From: JASLDZ01 sp964242895
GTDB lineage: Bacteria; Pseudomonadota; Alphaproteobacteria; Caulobacterales; Caulobacteraceae
NCBI GenBank assembly: GCA_964242895.1
Contig: CAXTBN010000008.1
Coordinates: forward strand, 1-64,000
DNA: 64,000 nt
Reading direction: 5' to 3'
The notes below the pieces were generated by a model. The model saw only the letters and a list, made by a program, of their open reading frames with translations. It did not search any database and had not been told where the DNA came from. Position 1 is the first letter of the stretch, and every line of letters starts with the position of its first letter. Shown in pieces: positions 43,870 to 53,122 of this stretch. Both the position numbers and the translations under genes were made by a program.

Positions 43870-44940
43870 ATGACCGACACCAGCGCGCAAGCCGTCTTCT
43901 CCGGCACCAAGCCCGTCGACCCCCGCCTCGCCTTCGACGCCGCCGGCCTCGAGCGTTGGATGGCGGAGCACGTGGAGGGCTACGCCGGCCCGCTCACGGT
44001 GAATCAGTTCAAGGGCGGCCAGTCCAATCCGACCTACGAGCTCGTCACCCCGGCCGTGCGCTACGTCCTGCGCCGCAAGCCGCCCGGCAAGCTCCTGCCC
44101 AGCGCCCACGCCGTGGACCGCGAATACAAGGTGATCACAGCGCTCGGGACCACCGGGTTCCCCGTGCCGCGCACCTACGGCCTGTGCACCGACGACGCCG
44201 TGATCGGCACCATGTTCTACGTGATGGAGAAGGTGGAGGGCCGCATCCTGTGGGACCTCTCCCTGCCCGACATGACACGCGCCGAACGCCGCGCCGTCTA
44301 CGAGAACCAGGTCGACGTGCTGGCCCAGCTGCACACCACCAACTACGCCGCCGTCGGCCTCGGCGACTACGGCAAGCCCGGCAACTACTTCGCCCGCCAG
44401 GTGGACCGCTGGACCAAGCAGTACCGCGCCAGCGAGACCGAAACCCTGCCGGAGATGGACCGGCTGATAGAATGGCTCCCGCGCACCGTCCCGCAGGACG
44501 ACGCCACCTCCATCGTCCACGGCGACTTCCGGCTGGACAACACGGTGCTGCACCCGACCGAGCCGCGCATCTCCGCGGTGCTCGACTGGGAACTGTCCAC
44601 GCTGGGCAATCCGATGGCGGACTTCAGCTACTACCTGATGCAGTGGGTCATGCCCTCCACCGAGGGGCGGGGCATCGGCGGGAAGGACCTGTCGGACCTC
44701 GGCATCCCGAGTTCGGACGAGATCGTGGCGCGCTACTGCCGCCTGACCGGCCGCGACGGCGTGCCCCAGCTCGACTGGTACTTCAGCTACAACCTGTTCC
44801 GGCTGGCGGGCATCGTGCAGGGCATCGCCGGCCGCGTGCGCGACGGCACCGCCGCCAGCGCCCAGGCCGCCGAGACCGCCAAGCGCGTGCCGAGCCTGGC
44901 GCAGAACGCGTGGATGTTCGCGCAACGCGCGGGCGCTTGA
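43870..44940 (+). CDS. Phosphotransferase family protein (ACAD10-like kinase)
   Basis: The 356-residue protein has the aminoglycoside-phosphotransferase fold: a glycine-rich start (FKGGQSNPTYEL), the lysine region YVLRRKPPG, the catalytic loop VHGDFRLDN and the metal motif VLDWELSTLGNP. Its N-terminal segment and full pattern match the bacterial homologues of the kinase domain of human ACAD10, which often occur with acyl-CoA dehydrogenase genes and are thought to phosphorylate hydroxyacyl substrates. Here no acyl-CoA gene adjoins it. A ttgccc/ctaacg pair lies just upstream. Confidence 0.87.
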   Translation: MTDTSAQAVFSGTKPVDPRLAFDAAGLERWMAEHVEGYAGPLTVNQFKGGQSNPTYELVTPAVRYVLRRKPPGKLLPSAHAVDREYKVITALGTTGFPVPRTYGLCTDDAVIGTMFYVMEKVEGRILWDLSLPDMTRAERRAVYENQVDVLAQLHTTNYAAVGLGDYGKPGNYFARQVDRWTKQYRASETETLPEMDRLIEWLPRTVPQDDATSIVHGDFRLDNTVLHPTEPRISAVLDWELSTLGNPMADFSYYLMQWVMPSTEGRGIGGKDLSDLGIPSSDEIVARYCRLTGRDGVPQLDWYFSYNLFRLAGIVQGIAGRVRDGTAASAQAAETAKRVPSLAQNAWMFAQRAGA

Positions 44941-44971
44941 GACCAGCAACAGTCTGACGGGGGACAGGGCG

Positions 44972-46324
44972 ATGCGGAAGGTGTGGGGGACGACGCTCGG
45001 CTGCGTAGCGGCGGCTACGCTCGCGGGTGCGGCGGCGGCGCAGACGGTGGGCCCGGGCGCGCCCGCCGGGGCCGAGGCGCCCCGCGCGCGCTTGCCCGTC
45101 GAAGCGGTGACATATGTGCAAGCCGGAAGGCTGCTGGCCGACCCCGCCTCCGGCCGCGTGCTCACGCAGAAGACGCTGGTCATCCGCGGCGGCAAGGTCG
45201 CCGAGGTGCGCGACGGCTTCGTGCCCGCCGAGCCCGGCGCGCAGCTGGTCGACCTGCGCCAGAGCTTCGTGCTCCCCGGCTTGATCGACAGCCACGTGCA
45301 CCTCCTCGGCGAGGGCAATCCCAACCAGCGGCTGGAGGCCGTGACCAAGACCACCAGCGACCAGGCCATGGACGGCGTGGTCCACGCCCGCCGCACCTTA
45401 GAGGCCGGCTTCACCACCGTGGCCGACTGCGGCGATAACGACGAGGCGATCTTCGCGCTGCGCGACGCGGTGAAGGCGGGCAAGGTGCCCGGCCCGCGCA
45501 TCCTGGCCGCAGGTGAGCCGCTGAGCCCCCACGGCGGCCACGGCGACGTCACCCACTACCGCCCCGACGTGATCCACGATCTCGAGGACTCGACCCTCTG
45601 CACCGGGGCCGACGAGTGCGCGCGCAAGACGCGTCAGCAGATCAACCTGGGGGCTGACCTGATCAAGATCCTGGCCACGGGCGGCGTGCTCGACGGCGGC
45701 GCGACGGGCGTGGATCAGCAGTTCACCGACGCGGAACTCTCCGCCATCGTCACTAGCGCCCACGCCATGGGCCGCATGGTCAAGGCGCACGCCCACGGGG
45801 CCAAGGGCATCAACGCCGCGTTGCGCGCCGGCGTCGACTCCATCGAGCACGGCACCTTCCTCGACGCGGAGAGCATCCGCCTCTTCAAGGAGCACGGCGC
45901 CTGGCTCGTGCCGACGCTGGTCGCCGGCGACACCGTCGCGCGCGAGGCCGCCCGGCCCGACACCTACTTCCTGCCCGAGCAGAAGGCCAAGGCGATGCAG
46001 GTGGGACCGCTGATGCAGGCCATGGGCCGCCGCGCCCACGACGCCGGGATCAAGGTCGCCTTCGGCACCGACATGGGCGTCGGAAAGCACGGCGAGAACG
46101 CGCGCGAGTTCGCCCTGATGGTCTCCGCCGGCTTCACGCCGCTGGAGGCCATCCAGGCGGCGACCAACCGTGGGGCCGAGCACCTGCGCCAGGCCGACAT
46201 CGGCGCGCTGACGCCCGGCAAGCAGGCCGACCTGATCGCGGTCGCGGGCGACCCGCTGGCCGACGTCACCGAGCTCCAGCACGTGCGCTTCGTCATGAAG
46301 GGAGGCGAGGTGTTCAAGCGCTGA
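44972..46324 (+). CDS. Exported amidohydrolase family protein
   Basis: The 450-residue metal-dependent hydrolase has a Sec signal peptide (residues about 1-24, ending AAAAQT). The first metal motif is DSHVHLLGEG. Further ligands lie in AHAHGAKGINAALRAGVDSIEHG and FGTDMGVGKHGENAREF, and it ends with the usual C-terminal beta-sandwich PGKQADLIAV. It resembles the imidazolonepropionase-like/Xaa-Pro dipeptidase group of periplasmic amidohydrolases, so a peptide or modified amino acid is a likely substrate. It follows the kinase-like gene by 31 bases. Confidence 0.88.
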   Translation: MRKVWGTTLGCVAAATLAGAAAAQTVGPGAPAGAEAPRARLPVEAVTYVQAGRLLADPASGRVLTQKTLVIRGGKVAEVRDGFVPAEPGAQLVDLRQSFVLPGLIDSHVHLLGEGNPNQRLEAVTKTTSDQAMDGVVHARRTLEAGFTTVADCGDNDEAIFALRDAVKAGKVPGPRILAAGEPLSPHGGHGDVTHYRPDVIHDLEDSTLCTGADECARKTRQQINLGADLIKILATGGVLDGGATGVDQQFTDAELSAIVTSAHAMGRMVKAHAHGAKGINAALRAGVDSIEHGTFLDAESIRLFKEHGAWLVPTLVAGDTVAREAARPDTYFLPEQKAKAMQVGPLMQAMGRRAHDAGIKVAFGTDMGVGKHGENAREFALMVSAGFTPLEAIQAATNRGAEHLRQADIGALTPGKQADLIAVAGDPLADVTELQHVRFVMKGGEVFKR

Positions 46325-46377
46325 CCGAAGCTGGGCCGGACGCTGCATCCGATCCTGGCCCGGCGCGCTCTGCGTCC

Positions 46378-48255
46378 ATGACCGTTCTCGACGCCCTGCT
46401 CGGCCGCCGGCTGGCCAACAACGAGCAGGCCGACCGCAAGATCGGCTGGTTCGAGGCCGTGCCCGCCATGGGGCTCGACGGGCTGGGCTCGTCGTCCTAC
46501 GGGCCGGAGGCCGCGTTGGCGGTGATGGCCCCGGTCGGGGTCGCGAGCCTCGCCTATGTCGGCCCGATCACCGGCCTGATCGTGGCGCTGCTGGTGGTGC
46601 TCTACCTTTCCTACCGCCAGACTGTGGTCGCCTACCCGACCAACGGCGGCGCCTACACGGTCGCCAAGGAGAACCTCGGCCGCAACGCCAGCCTGCTGGC
46701 CGCGACGGCCATCATGATCGACTACGTGCTCAACGTGGCGGTGGGCATCTCGGCGGGCGTGGGCGCGCTCACCTCGTCGATCCCGTCGCTGCAGCCGCAC
46801 ACCCTGATCCTGTGCCTGGGCGTGCTGGCCCTGGTGACCGCCGCCAACCTGCGCGGCACGGGCGAGGCCGGATGGCTGTTCTCGCTGCCGACCTACGTGT
46901 TCCTCGCCAGCTTCCTCGCGCTGATCGCGGTGGGCGTGGTGCGGCTGGTGATGTCGGGCGGCCACCCGCACCCGGTGGTGGCCCCGCCGCCGCTCGCCCA
47001 CGCCGGCCAGGCGGTCGGCCTGTGGCTGCTGGTGCGGGCCTTCGCGGCGGGGTGCACGGCGATGACGGGCGTGGAGGCCGTCTCCAACGGAGTGGACGCC
47101 TTCAAGCCGCCCGTCACCCGGCAGGCGCACATGACGCTGACGGTGATCTGCGTCGCGCTGGGCGTGCTGCTGGCCGGCGTGGCCGCGCTGGCGCACGGCT
47201 ATGGCCTGGGCGCCATGGACCAGACCAAGCCGGGCTACCAGAGCGTCATGTCCCAGCTGACGGGCGCGGTGGCGGGCCGCGGCCCGCTGTACGGCGTGGC
47301 GATGGCGAGCCTGCTCGCGGTGCTGTGCCTGTCGGCCAACACGAGCTTCGTGGGCTTCCCGCGCGTGTGCCGGCTCGTGGCGCAGGACGGCTTCCTGCCG
47401 CGCCCTTTCGCCATCGCGGACCGCCGGCTGATCTTCTCGGTGGGGGTGGCGTTCCTGACGGTGACCGCCGGGGCGCTGCTGGTCGTCTTCAGGGGCGTCA
47501 CGGACAAGCTGATCCCCCTGTTCGCCGTGGGCGCCTTCCTCACCTTCACCATGAGCCAGCTCGGCATGGTGGCGCACTGGCGCAAGCAGCCGGGCGGCAA
47601 CCACGGCCGCCTCGCCCTCAACGCGGTGGGGGCCGCAACGACGGTCGTCGCGCTGGCGGTGATCGTCGCCGCCAAGTTCGTCGAGGGCGCGTGGATCGTG
47701 GTGCTGGCGCTGCCCGCCACGGTGGCGCTGCTGCTGGCGATCCGGCGCTACTACGACGCTCAGGACGCGCGGACGGCCCCGCAGGGCGCGTTCACGGCGG
47801 GCGAGACGGAGCCGCCCGTCATCCTCGTTGCGGTGGAGGGCCGCAGCCGCATGAGCGACCGCGCCCTGCAGTTCGCCATGACGCTGTCCCCCGACGTGAT
47901 CGCCGTCCACCTCCTCCATCTCGAGGGGCCCGACCAGGAGGAGGACGTCCGCGCGCTGAAGGCCCGCTGGCGGCGCGAGGTGGACGAGCCGCTGGCCGGG
48001 ACGGGCCGTCACGCGCCGCGGCTGGTGGCTCTGCCGGCCCCGCTGCGCAACATCCACGGGCCGCTGCTCGAGTTCATGGAGAAGCTCGACGTCGACACGC
48101 CGGGGCGCTCCGTTGCGGTGCTGATCCCCGAGCTGGTGCTGACCCGCTGGTGGGAGCGCGTGCTGCACGCCCGCCGCGCCGAGCAGCTGCGGGCCGCCCT
48201 GCTCAAGCACGGCGGCCCGCGGGTGAACGTGATGATCTCGCCCTGGCGGAGCTGA
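46378..48255 (+). CDS. KimA-type potassium transporter (APC superfamily)
   Basis: The 625-residue permease has about twelve transmembrane helices (residues to about 460) and a C-terminal cytosolic domain of about 160 residues resembling a universal-stress fold. The N-terminal GLDGLGSSSYGPE holds Asp34 and Tyr41, equivalent to the potassium-binding Asp36 and Tyr43 of Bacillus KimA, and the IDYVLNVAVGISAG helix has Asp115-Tyr116. The match to KimA runs over the whole length (YRQ, AYPTNGGAY, TGVEAVSNGVDAFK). The likely role is proton-coupled potassium uptake. It converges on lpxK, leaving 3 bases between the stops. Confidence 0.85.
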   Translation: MTVLDALLGRRLANNEQADRKIGWFEAVPAMGLDGLGSSSYGPEAALAVMAPVGVASLAYVGPITGLIVALLVVLYLSYRQTVVAYPTNGGAYTVAKENLGRNASLLAATAIMIDYVLNVAVGISAGVGALTSSIPSLQPHTLILCLGVLALVTAANLRGTGEAGWLFSLPTYVFLASFLALIAVGVVRLVMSGGHPHPVVAPPPLAHAGQAVGLWLLVRAFAAGCTAMTGVEAVSNGVDAFKPPVTRQAHMTLTVICVALGVLLAGVAALAHGYGLGAMDQTKPGYQSVMSQLTGAVAGRGPLYGVAMASLLAVLCLSANTSFVGFPRVCRLVAQDGFLPRPFAIADRRLIFSVGVAFLTVTAGALLVVFRGVTDKLIPLFAVGAFLTFTMSQLGMVAHWRKQPGGNHGRLALNAVGAATTVVALAVIVAAKFVEGAWIVVLALPATVALLLAIRRYYDAQDARTAPQGAFTAGETEPPVILVAVEGRSRMSDRALQFAMTLSPDVIAVHLLHLEGPDQEEDVRALKARWRREVDEPLAGTGRHAPRLVALPAPLRNIHGPLLEFMEKLDVDTPGRSVAVLIPELVLTRWWERVLHARRAEQLRAALLKHGGPRVNVMISPWRS

Positions 48256-48258
48256 CCG

Positions 48259-49272
48259 TCAGACCGCTCCGCCCGCCACCTGCGCCAGGCGCGTCGCCAC
48301 GGCGGCCTCGTCCAAGAAGCGCACGCGCACACGCCAGACCTCGATCCGCCCGCGCCAGGCGACCGGCAGGCGCGCGGCGTCCTTCTCCGTGGTGATAAGG
48401 CCCGCGCCGAGCGCCTGCGCCCGCGCCGCCATCACGCGCAGGTCGGCCTCCGTATAGGCGTGGTGGTCGGGCCAGGGCGCGAAGTCGGCAAGGTCGCAGC
48501 CGGCGGCGCGCAGGGCCCGCTCCACCTTCCACGGCTTGCCGACGCCCGCGAAGCCGAACCAGCGCCCTGGTGGCGGCGGGGCGGCCGGCTCCAGCCGGGC
48601 GAGCCACACGGGCAGGCCGGCGAAGACGGCGAGGAGCTCGGGGTCGGGCGCGTCCAGGTCGGCGGGCAGGAGGAGCACGACCGCGTCCGCACGCGCCAGC
48701 CCCGCGGCGAGCGGCTCGCGCAGGGGACCGGCAGGAAAGACGGCCCCGTCGCCGAAGGGCCACTCGCCGCCGCGCGTCTCGCCGTCGACCACCACCAGCG
48801 ACAGCGCCTTAAGCACGGACGGGTTCTGGTGGCCGTCGTCCATCACGACCACCTGCGCGCGCGCCGCCACGGCCGCCCTTGCGCCCGCCGCCCGGTCGCG
48901 GGCGATCCAGAACGGGCCGTCGCCGGCGAGCATGACCGGCTCGTCCCCCACCTCCGCCGCCGGGTCGCCAGGCGAGACGCGGCGCGGACCGGGGTTGGAC
49001 CCGCCGTGGCCGCGCGACAGGCCGTGCGCCTCGACGCCCTGCGCCCGCAGCAGGCGCAGCACTTCGCGCACCACGGGCGTCTTGCCCGCGCCTCCCACGG
49101 TGAGGTTGCCGACGCAGATCACCGGCGCGCTGGGGTCGAAGGGGGTGGTCCGCGCGATCCGGCGCGCCGTAGCCCACGCCCAGATCCACGACACCGGCCG
49201 CAGCAGCGCGCGCAGCACGGGCGCGGGCGCGCCGGAGCGCACGTACCACCAGCGCGGGGTGGCGAGCTTCAC
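48259..49272 (-). CDS. lpxK: Tetraacyldisaccharide 4'-kinase
   Basis: LpxK phosphorylates the 4' position of the lipid A disaccharide at the inner membrane. The 337-residue P-loop kinase has an N-terminal membrane-associated helix (about residues 15-35), the Walker A VGNLTVGGAGKTPV, and the DDGHQNPSVLK loop that holds the catalytic base region. The GTG start overlaps the waaA stop (gtga). It is the last gene of the msbA-DUF374-waaA-lpxK run. Confidence 0.95.
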   Translation of the reverse strand: MKLATPRWWYVRSGAPAPVLRALLRPVSWIWAWATARRIARTTPFDPSAPVICVGNLTVGGAGKTPVVREVLRLLRAQGVEAHGLSRGHGGSNPGPRRVSPGDPAAEVGDEPVMLAGDGPFWIARDRAAGARAAVAARAQVVVMDDGHQNPSVLKALSLVVVDGETRGGEWPFGDGAVFPAGPLREPLAAGLARADAVVLLLPADLDAPDPELLAVFAGLPVWLARLEPAAPPPPGRWFGFAGVGKPWKVERALRAAGCDLADFAPWPDHHAYTEADLRVMAARAQALGAGLITTEKDAARLPVAWRGRIEVWRVRVRFLDEAAVATRLAQVAGGAV

Positions 49273-50564
49273 GCGCCGCCGGGCGGCGCGGAGCCGGGCT
49301 CCGGCCGTGGCGGCAGGAGGTCGACCAGCCGCGCCGCCGTGCGCGCGACCTCCACATCCTGCCGACCGAGCAGGGCGCGCGCGGCGGCGGCGCGGGCGCG
49401 CGCGGCGGCCGGCTCGTCCAGGTCGGCGGCCCAGGCCGCGGCGAGGCCGGGCGCGTCGGCGACGACGGCCACCGCATCGCCGAGGGCGCTGTAGGCGTCG
49501 TGCGCGTTCTCGCGGTGCGGTCCGGTGATCACGGGAACGCCCAGCCGCGCCGGCTCGACCGGATTGTGGCCGCCGATCCCGGCGGGCAGGCTCCCGCCCA
49601 GGAAGACGGAGGTGGCCAGGCGGAACCAGAGGCCGAGCTCGCCCACCACGTCCGCCACGTGCACCGCCGCGCCGCCGAACGGCTCGCCCGCGCCTTGCCG
49701 ACTGACGGGGAAACCGCGCCCCGCCGTCAGGGCGGCGACCTCCGCTCCGCGGTGCGGATGCCGCGGAGCGACCACCAGCCAGGGCGCGTCAGGCCGGTCC
49801 GCGAGAGCGAGGAAGGCGTCCAGCGCCGCCGCCTCCTCGCCCGGGTGCGTGGAGGCGGCCAGCAGCACCGGCCGTCCCGCCGCGGCCAGGCGCAGGGCCG
49901 CAAGCGCCCGCGGCTTGGCCGGCAGGTCTCCGCCGGCCAGCTTGAGATTCAGTCGGCCGTCGTCTCGCGCACCCAGGCGGCTCAACGCCGCGGCGGTGGC
50001 GTCGTCTTGCGCGAGCACCAGGTCGTAGCCGCCGAACACGGCGCGCGCGGAGCGCCGGGCCTTGCTCCAGCCGCCGAGGCTCGCCTGCGACAGGCGCGCC
50101 GAGACCAGCGCCGTACGCCCGCCGCCTCGCCGGACGGCGCGCAGCAGGTTCGGCCACACCTCGCTCTCGGCGAACACGGCGAGGTCGGGCCGCCACCGGG
50201 CGACGAAACGGCCGGCGGCGGCCGGCGCGTCCAAGGGGGCGAAACGGTGCAGCACGCCCTCCGGCAGCCGGCGGAGCATCAGGGTCGCTGCCGTGACCGT
50301 GCCCGAGGTGACCAGCAGCGTGACGTCGGGGGCCGCGGCCCGGAGCGACTCCACGAGCGGCAGCAGCGACAGCCCCTCGCCCACGCTGGCGCCGTGGAGC
50401 CAGACGAGCCGGCCGGGCGGACGCTCGCCGCTGTCGCGACCCAGGCGCTCCGGCAGGCGCGCCGCGTCCTCGCGCCCGGCCCGCACGCGCCGTCGCAGGA
50501 GTGCGGGCAGGAACGGCTCGGCCGCGGCGGTCAGCGCCCGGTAGAGGGCCAGCGTCGGCGTCAC
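49269..50564 (-). CDS. waaA: 3-deoxy-D-manno-octulosonic acid transferase
   Basis: WaaA adds Kdo to the lipid A precursor. The 431-residue glycosyltransferase has an N-terminal anchor (residues 5-25), LVWLHGASVGEGLSLLPLV (with the catalytic glutamate), PDLAVFAESEVWPNLL and the C-terminal GGHNPVEPARLGVPVITG nucleotide-sugar site. The GTG start at 50564 overlaps the stop of the DUF374 gene; a longer open frame exists upstream but is the antisense-free extension without family sequence. Confidence 0.94.
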   Translation of the reverse strand: MTPTLALYRALTAAAEPFLPALLRRRVRAGREDAARLPERLGRDSGERPPGRLVWLHGASVGEGLSLLPLVESLRAAAPDVTLLVTSGTVTAATLMLRRLPEGVLHRFAPLDAPAAAGRFVARWRPDLAVFAESEVWPNLLRAVRRGGGRTALVSARLSQASLGGWSKARRSARAVFGGYDLVLAQDDATAAALSRLGARDDGRLNLKLAGGDLPAKPRALAALRLAAAGRPVLLAASTHPGEEAAALDAFLALADRPDAPWLVVAPRHPHRGAEVAALTAGRGFPVSRQGAGEPFGGAAVHVADVVGELGLWFRLATSVFLGGSLPAGIGGHNPVEPARLGVPVITGPHRENAHDAYSALGDAVAVVADAPGLAAAWAADLDEPAAARARAAAARALLGRQDVEVARTAARLVDLLPPRPEPGSAPPGGA

Positions 50565-51238
50565 ACCCCAGCCTCCGCCCGGGCGGTGACGGCCTGCAGA
50601 CGCGCGCGCCAGTCCTCCCGCAAGGGCTCGGGATCGGCGTCGCGACCGATCGTGAACGGGCCGTCCCACGCGATCAGCCCGCGGGCGAACGGCAGGGGCA
50701 CGACGTGGCGGTCCCAGCTCTTCAGGCGCAGGCAGGGTCGGCAGGCGAGGCCCACCAGCAGCACGGGCGCGCCCGAGGCGCGGGCCAGGAGCGGCGGACC
50801 GTCCGTCATGACGCCCGGCGGCCCGCGGGGGCCGTCGGGGGTGATGGCGACGCCGCCGCCGCCCCGGATCCAGCGCAGCGTCTCGCGAAAGGCGGCCGCC
50901 CCGCCTTTCGACTTCGCCGGGTCGGAGGTCTTGGCCGCCGATCCGCGGATGGCGGGGAAGCCCAGGCGCTCCACGGCCGCGGCGACGAAGCCGCCGTCCG
51001 CCGAGAGCGAGATCAGGGCCCGCGGCTCCTGCGCCCGGGCGAGGGGCCAGCAGGCGGGCGAGAGCGCGATGCGGCCGTGCTGGAAGCAGACGATCACGCC
51101 GCCGCCCGCGTCCCACACCCCTTCGGCCCGCTCTCTCCCCTCCCAGCGCCAGCGGATGGTGCCGAGCGCGAACCGCAGGTAGCCGGCGAGAAGGCGCGAG
51201 AGCACCGCCTGCACCACCGGATGCCGTAGCGGCCTCAC
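50561..51238 (-). CDS. DUF374 lysophospholipid acyltransferase-like protein
   Basis: The 225-residue protein has an N-terminal anchor and the DUF374 blocks FQHGRIALSP, ISLSADGGFVAAAVERLG, TPDGPRGPPGVMTDGPPLLA and a C-terminal domain with few helices. It belongs to the LPLAT superfamily but has a modified HxxxxD-type motif. Its place between msbA and waaA suggests an acyl transfer in lipid A or Kdo-lipid maturation. The exact substrate is unknown. The GTG start lies 19 bases after the msbA stop. Confidence 0.88.
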   Translation of the reverse strand: MRPLRHPVVQAVLSRLLAGYLRFALGTIRWRWEGRERAEGVWDAGGGVIVCFQHGRIALSPACWPLARAQEPRALISLSADGGFVAAAVERLGFPAIRGSAAKTSDPAKSKGGAAAFRETLRWIRGGGGVAITPDGPRGPPGVMTDGPPLLARASGAPVLLVGLACRPCLRLKSWDRHVVPLPFARGLIAWDGPFTIGRDADPEPLREDWRARLQAVTARAEAGV

Positions 51239-51257
51239 GACGTCGGCGGGGAAGCCG

Positions 51258-53051
51258 TCACGCCGCCACGTCCAGGTTCTGCGCGCGGGCGAGGCGGGCG
51301 TAGAGGCCGCCCCGGGCCACCAGGGAGGCGTGCGTGCCCTCCTCCACCACGCGGCCGGCGTCGATCACGTAGATGCGGTCGGCCCCGCGCACGGTGGACA
51401 GGCGGTGGGCGATCATCAGCGTGGTGCGCCCGGCGGTGAGACGTTCCAGCGCGATCTGCACCAGCGCCTCACTCTCCGTGTCCAACGCGCTGGTGGCTTC
51501 GTCGAGCAGCAGGATGGGCGCGTCCTTCAGGAACGCGCGGGCGATGGAGATGCGCTGGCGCTGGCCGCCGGAGAGGCGCGCGCCGGCCTCGCCCACCGGC
51601 GTGTCGTAGCCCTGCGGCAGAGCGGCGACGAAGTCGTGGGCGGCCGCCTGGCGCGCGGCGTCCTCCACCTCGGCGTCGGTGGCGTCGGGCCGGGCGCCGG
51701 CGATGTTGGCGCGCACCGTGTCGTCGAACAGGAACGGCTCCTGCGTGACCAGGGCCACGCGGCGGCGCAGCGATTGCAGGGTGACGGCGCGCACATCCTG
51801 GCCGTCGACGGTCACGGCCCCCGCCGTCACGTCGTAGAAGCGCGGGATCAGGTTCAGCAGCGTCGACTTGCCCCCGCCGGAGGGGCCGACCAGGGCGACC
51901 GTCTCGCCGGGCCGCACCTCCAGCGTCACGTCCTGCAGGGCCGCGGTGCCGGGGGCGTAGCCGAAGCCCACGCGCTCGAAGCGCACGCGCGAAGGACCGG
52001 GAGCGAGGGGCGCGGCGTCCGGCCGATCGGCCACCTCGGGCGCGACGTCCAGGGCGGCGAACAGGCGGCGCGCGGCCTGCACGCCCTCCGCGAACACGGC
52101 CTGCAGGTTGGACACCTGCCGCAGGCTCTGCGCCGCCATGGTGAGGAGCACCAGGAAGGCGGTGAGCTGGCCCAGCGTCAGCTTGCCCTCCGTCGCGCGC
52201 CAGCCGGCGTAGAAGATCACCGCGGCGGTCACGAGCACGCTGATGGTCTCGGTCACGGCCGGCGCGGCGGCGCGGGCGATGGCGCCCTTGATGATGTGGC
52301 GCTCGCGGCGGGCGACCACGGCGGCCACGCGGGCGGTCTCCACGGCTTCGCGGTCGTCGATCTTGACCAGCTTGATGCCGTCCAGGCTCTCCATCACGGC
52401 GGTGGACAGGGCGGAGGTCTCGTTCATGGCGCCCGCCGCCGCCTTGCGCGTGCGCTTGGAGAAGCGGCGCATCACCCCGGAAGCCAGCGGCCCCGCCACC
52501 AGCACCAGCACGGTCAGGTACGGGTCTTGGAACGCCATGGCGGCCACGGCGAACACGACCGTCAGCCCCTCGCGCGTGTAGTTGACCACGCCCTGCGTCG
52601 CCGCCTCGCGGATCAGCCCCGCGTCGTAGAGCACCGAGGAGACGTAGGCGCCCGAGTGGCGCGCGCGCAGCTGGGCGAGGTCGGCGTGCACGAGGTTCTT
52701 GAACAGGCGCACCTGCATCTCGCCGACCATGCCGTGGCCGATGCGGTTCACGAGCGCCGACTGCCCGATCTGCGCCGCCCCGCGGATCAGGCCGAGCACG
52801 ACGATCAGCCCTGTGATCACCAGGAGCGAGTCGAGCCGCTTCTGGATGAAGACGCGCTTCACCACCGGATTCAGCATCCAGCCCAGCGTGGCCGTCAGCA
52901 CCGCCACCACCGCCGCGCACAGGAGCGCGCCGACCAGCCCCCGCAGCCGCGGCCGCAGATGCTCGCGGTAGAGCCTGAGCGCCACCTTGCGGGCGGAGGG
53001 CTCGGCCGCGTCGAGGTCGACGGTGGTCACGGCGCAGGTGGTGCGGCGCAT
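51258..53051 (-). CDS. msbA: MsbA-like ABC transporter/permease
   Basis: The 597-residue half-transporter has a six-helix membrane domain (first helix near residues 36-56) followed by one ATPase domain: Walker A GPSGGGKSTLLNL, signature LSGGQRQRIS, Walker B ILLLDEATSALD and the H-loop IAHRLSTV. Its place upstream of DUF374, waaA and lpxK argues for lipid A flipping. The start is unsure: I take the ATG at 53051, but a GTG at 53030 or a TTG at 53066 are possible, and none has a strong ribosome site. Confidence 0.88.
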   Translation of the reverse strand: MRRTTCAVTTVDLDAAEPSARKVALRLYREHLRPRLRGLVGALLCAAVVAVLTATLGWMLNPVVKRVFIQKRLDSLLVITGLIVVLGLIRGAAQIGQSALVNRIGHGMVGEMQVRLFKNLVHADLAQLRARHSGAYVSSVLYDAGLIREAATQGVVNYTREGLTVVFAVAAMAFQDPYLTVLVLVAGPLASGVMRRFSKRTRKAAAGAMNETSALSTAVMESLDGIKLVKIDDREAVETARVAAVVARRERHIIKGAIARAAAPAVTETISVLVTAAVIFYAGWRATEGKLTLGQLTAFLVLLTMAAQSLRQVSNLQAVFAEGVQAARRLFAALDVAPEVADRPDAAPLAPGPSRVRFERVGFGYAPGTAALQDVTLEVRPGETVALVGPSGGGKSTLLNLIPRFYDVTAGAVTVDGQDVRAVTLQSLRRRVALVTQEPFLFDDTVRANIAGARPDATDAEVEDAARQAAAHDFVAALPQGYDTPVGEAGARLSGGQRQRISIARAFLKDAPILLLDEATSALDTESEALVQIALERLTAGRTTLMIAHRLSTVRGADRIYVIDAGRVVEEGTHASLVARGGLYARLARAQNLDVAA

Positions 53052-53122
53052 GCGCCAGGGCGTCAAGCCGCGCGTACGGGCGCCTCCCCCATCGCGCCCG
53101 CGCGCGCTATGGGCGGAGCGCT

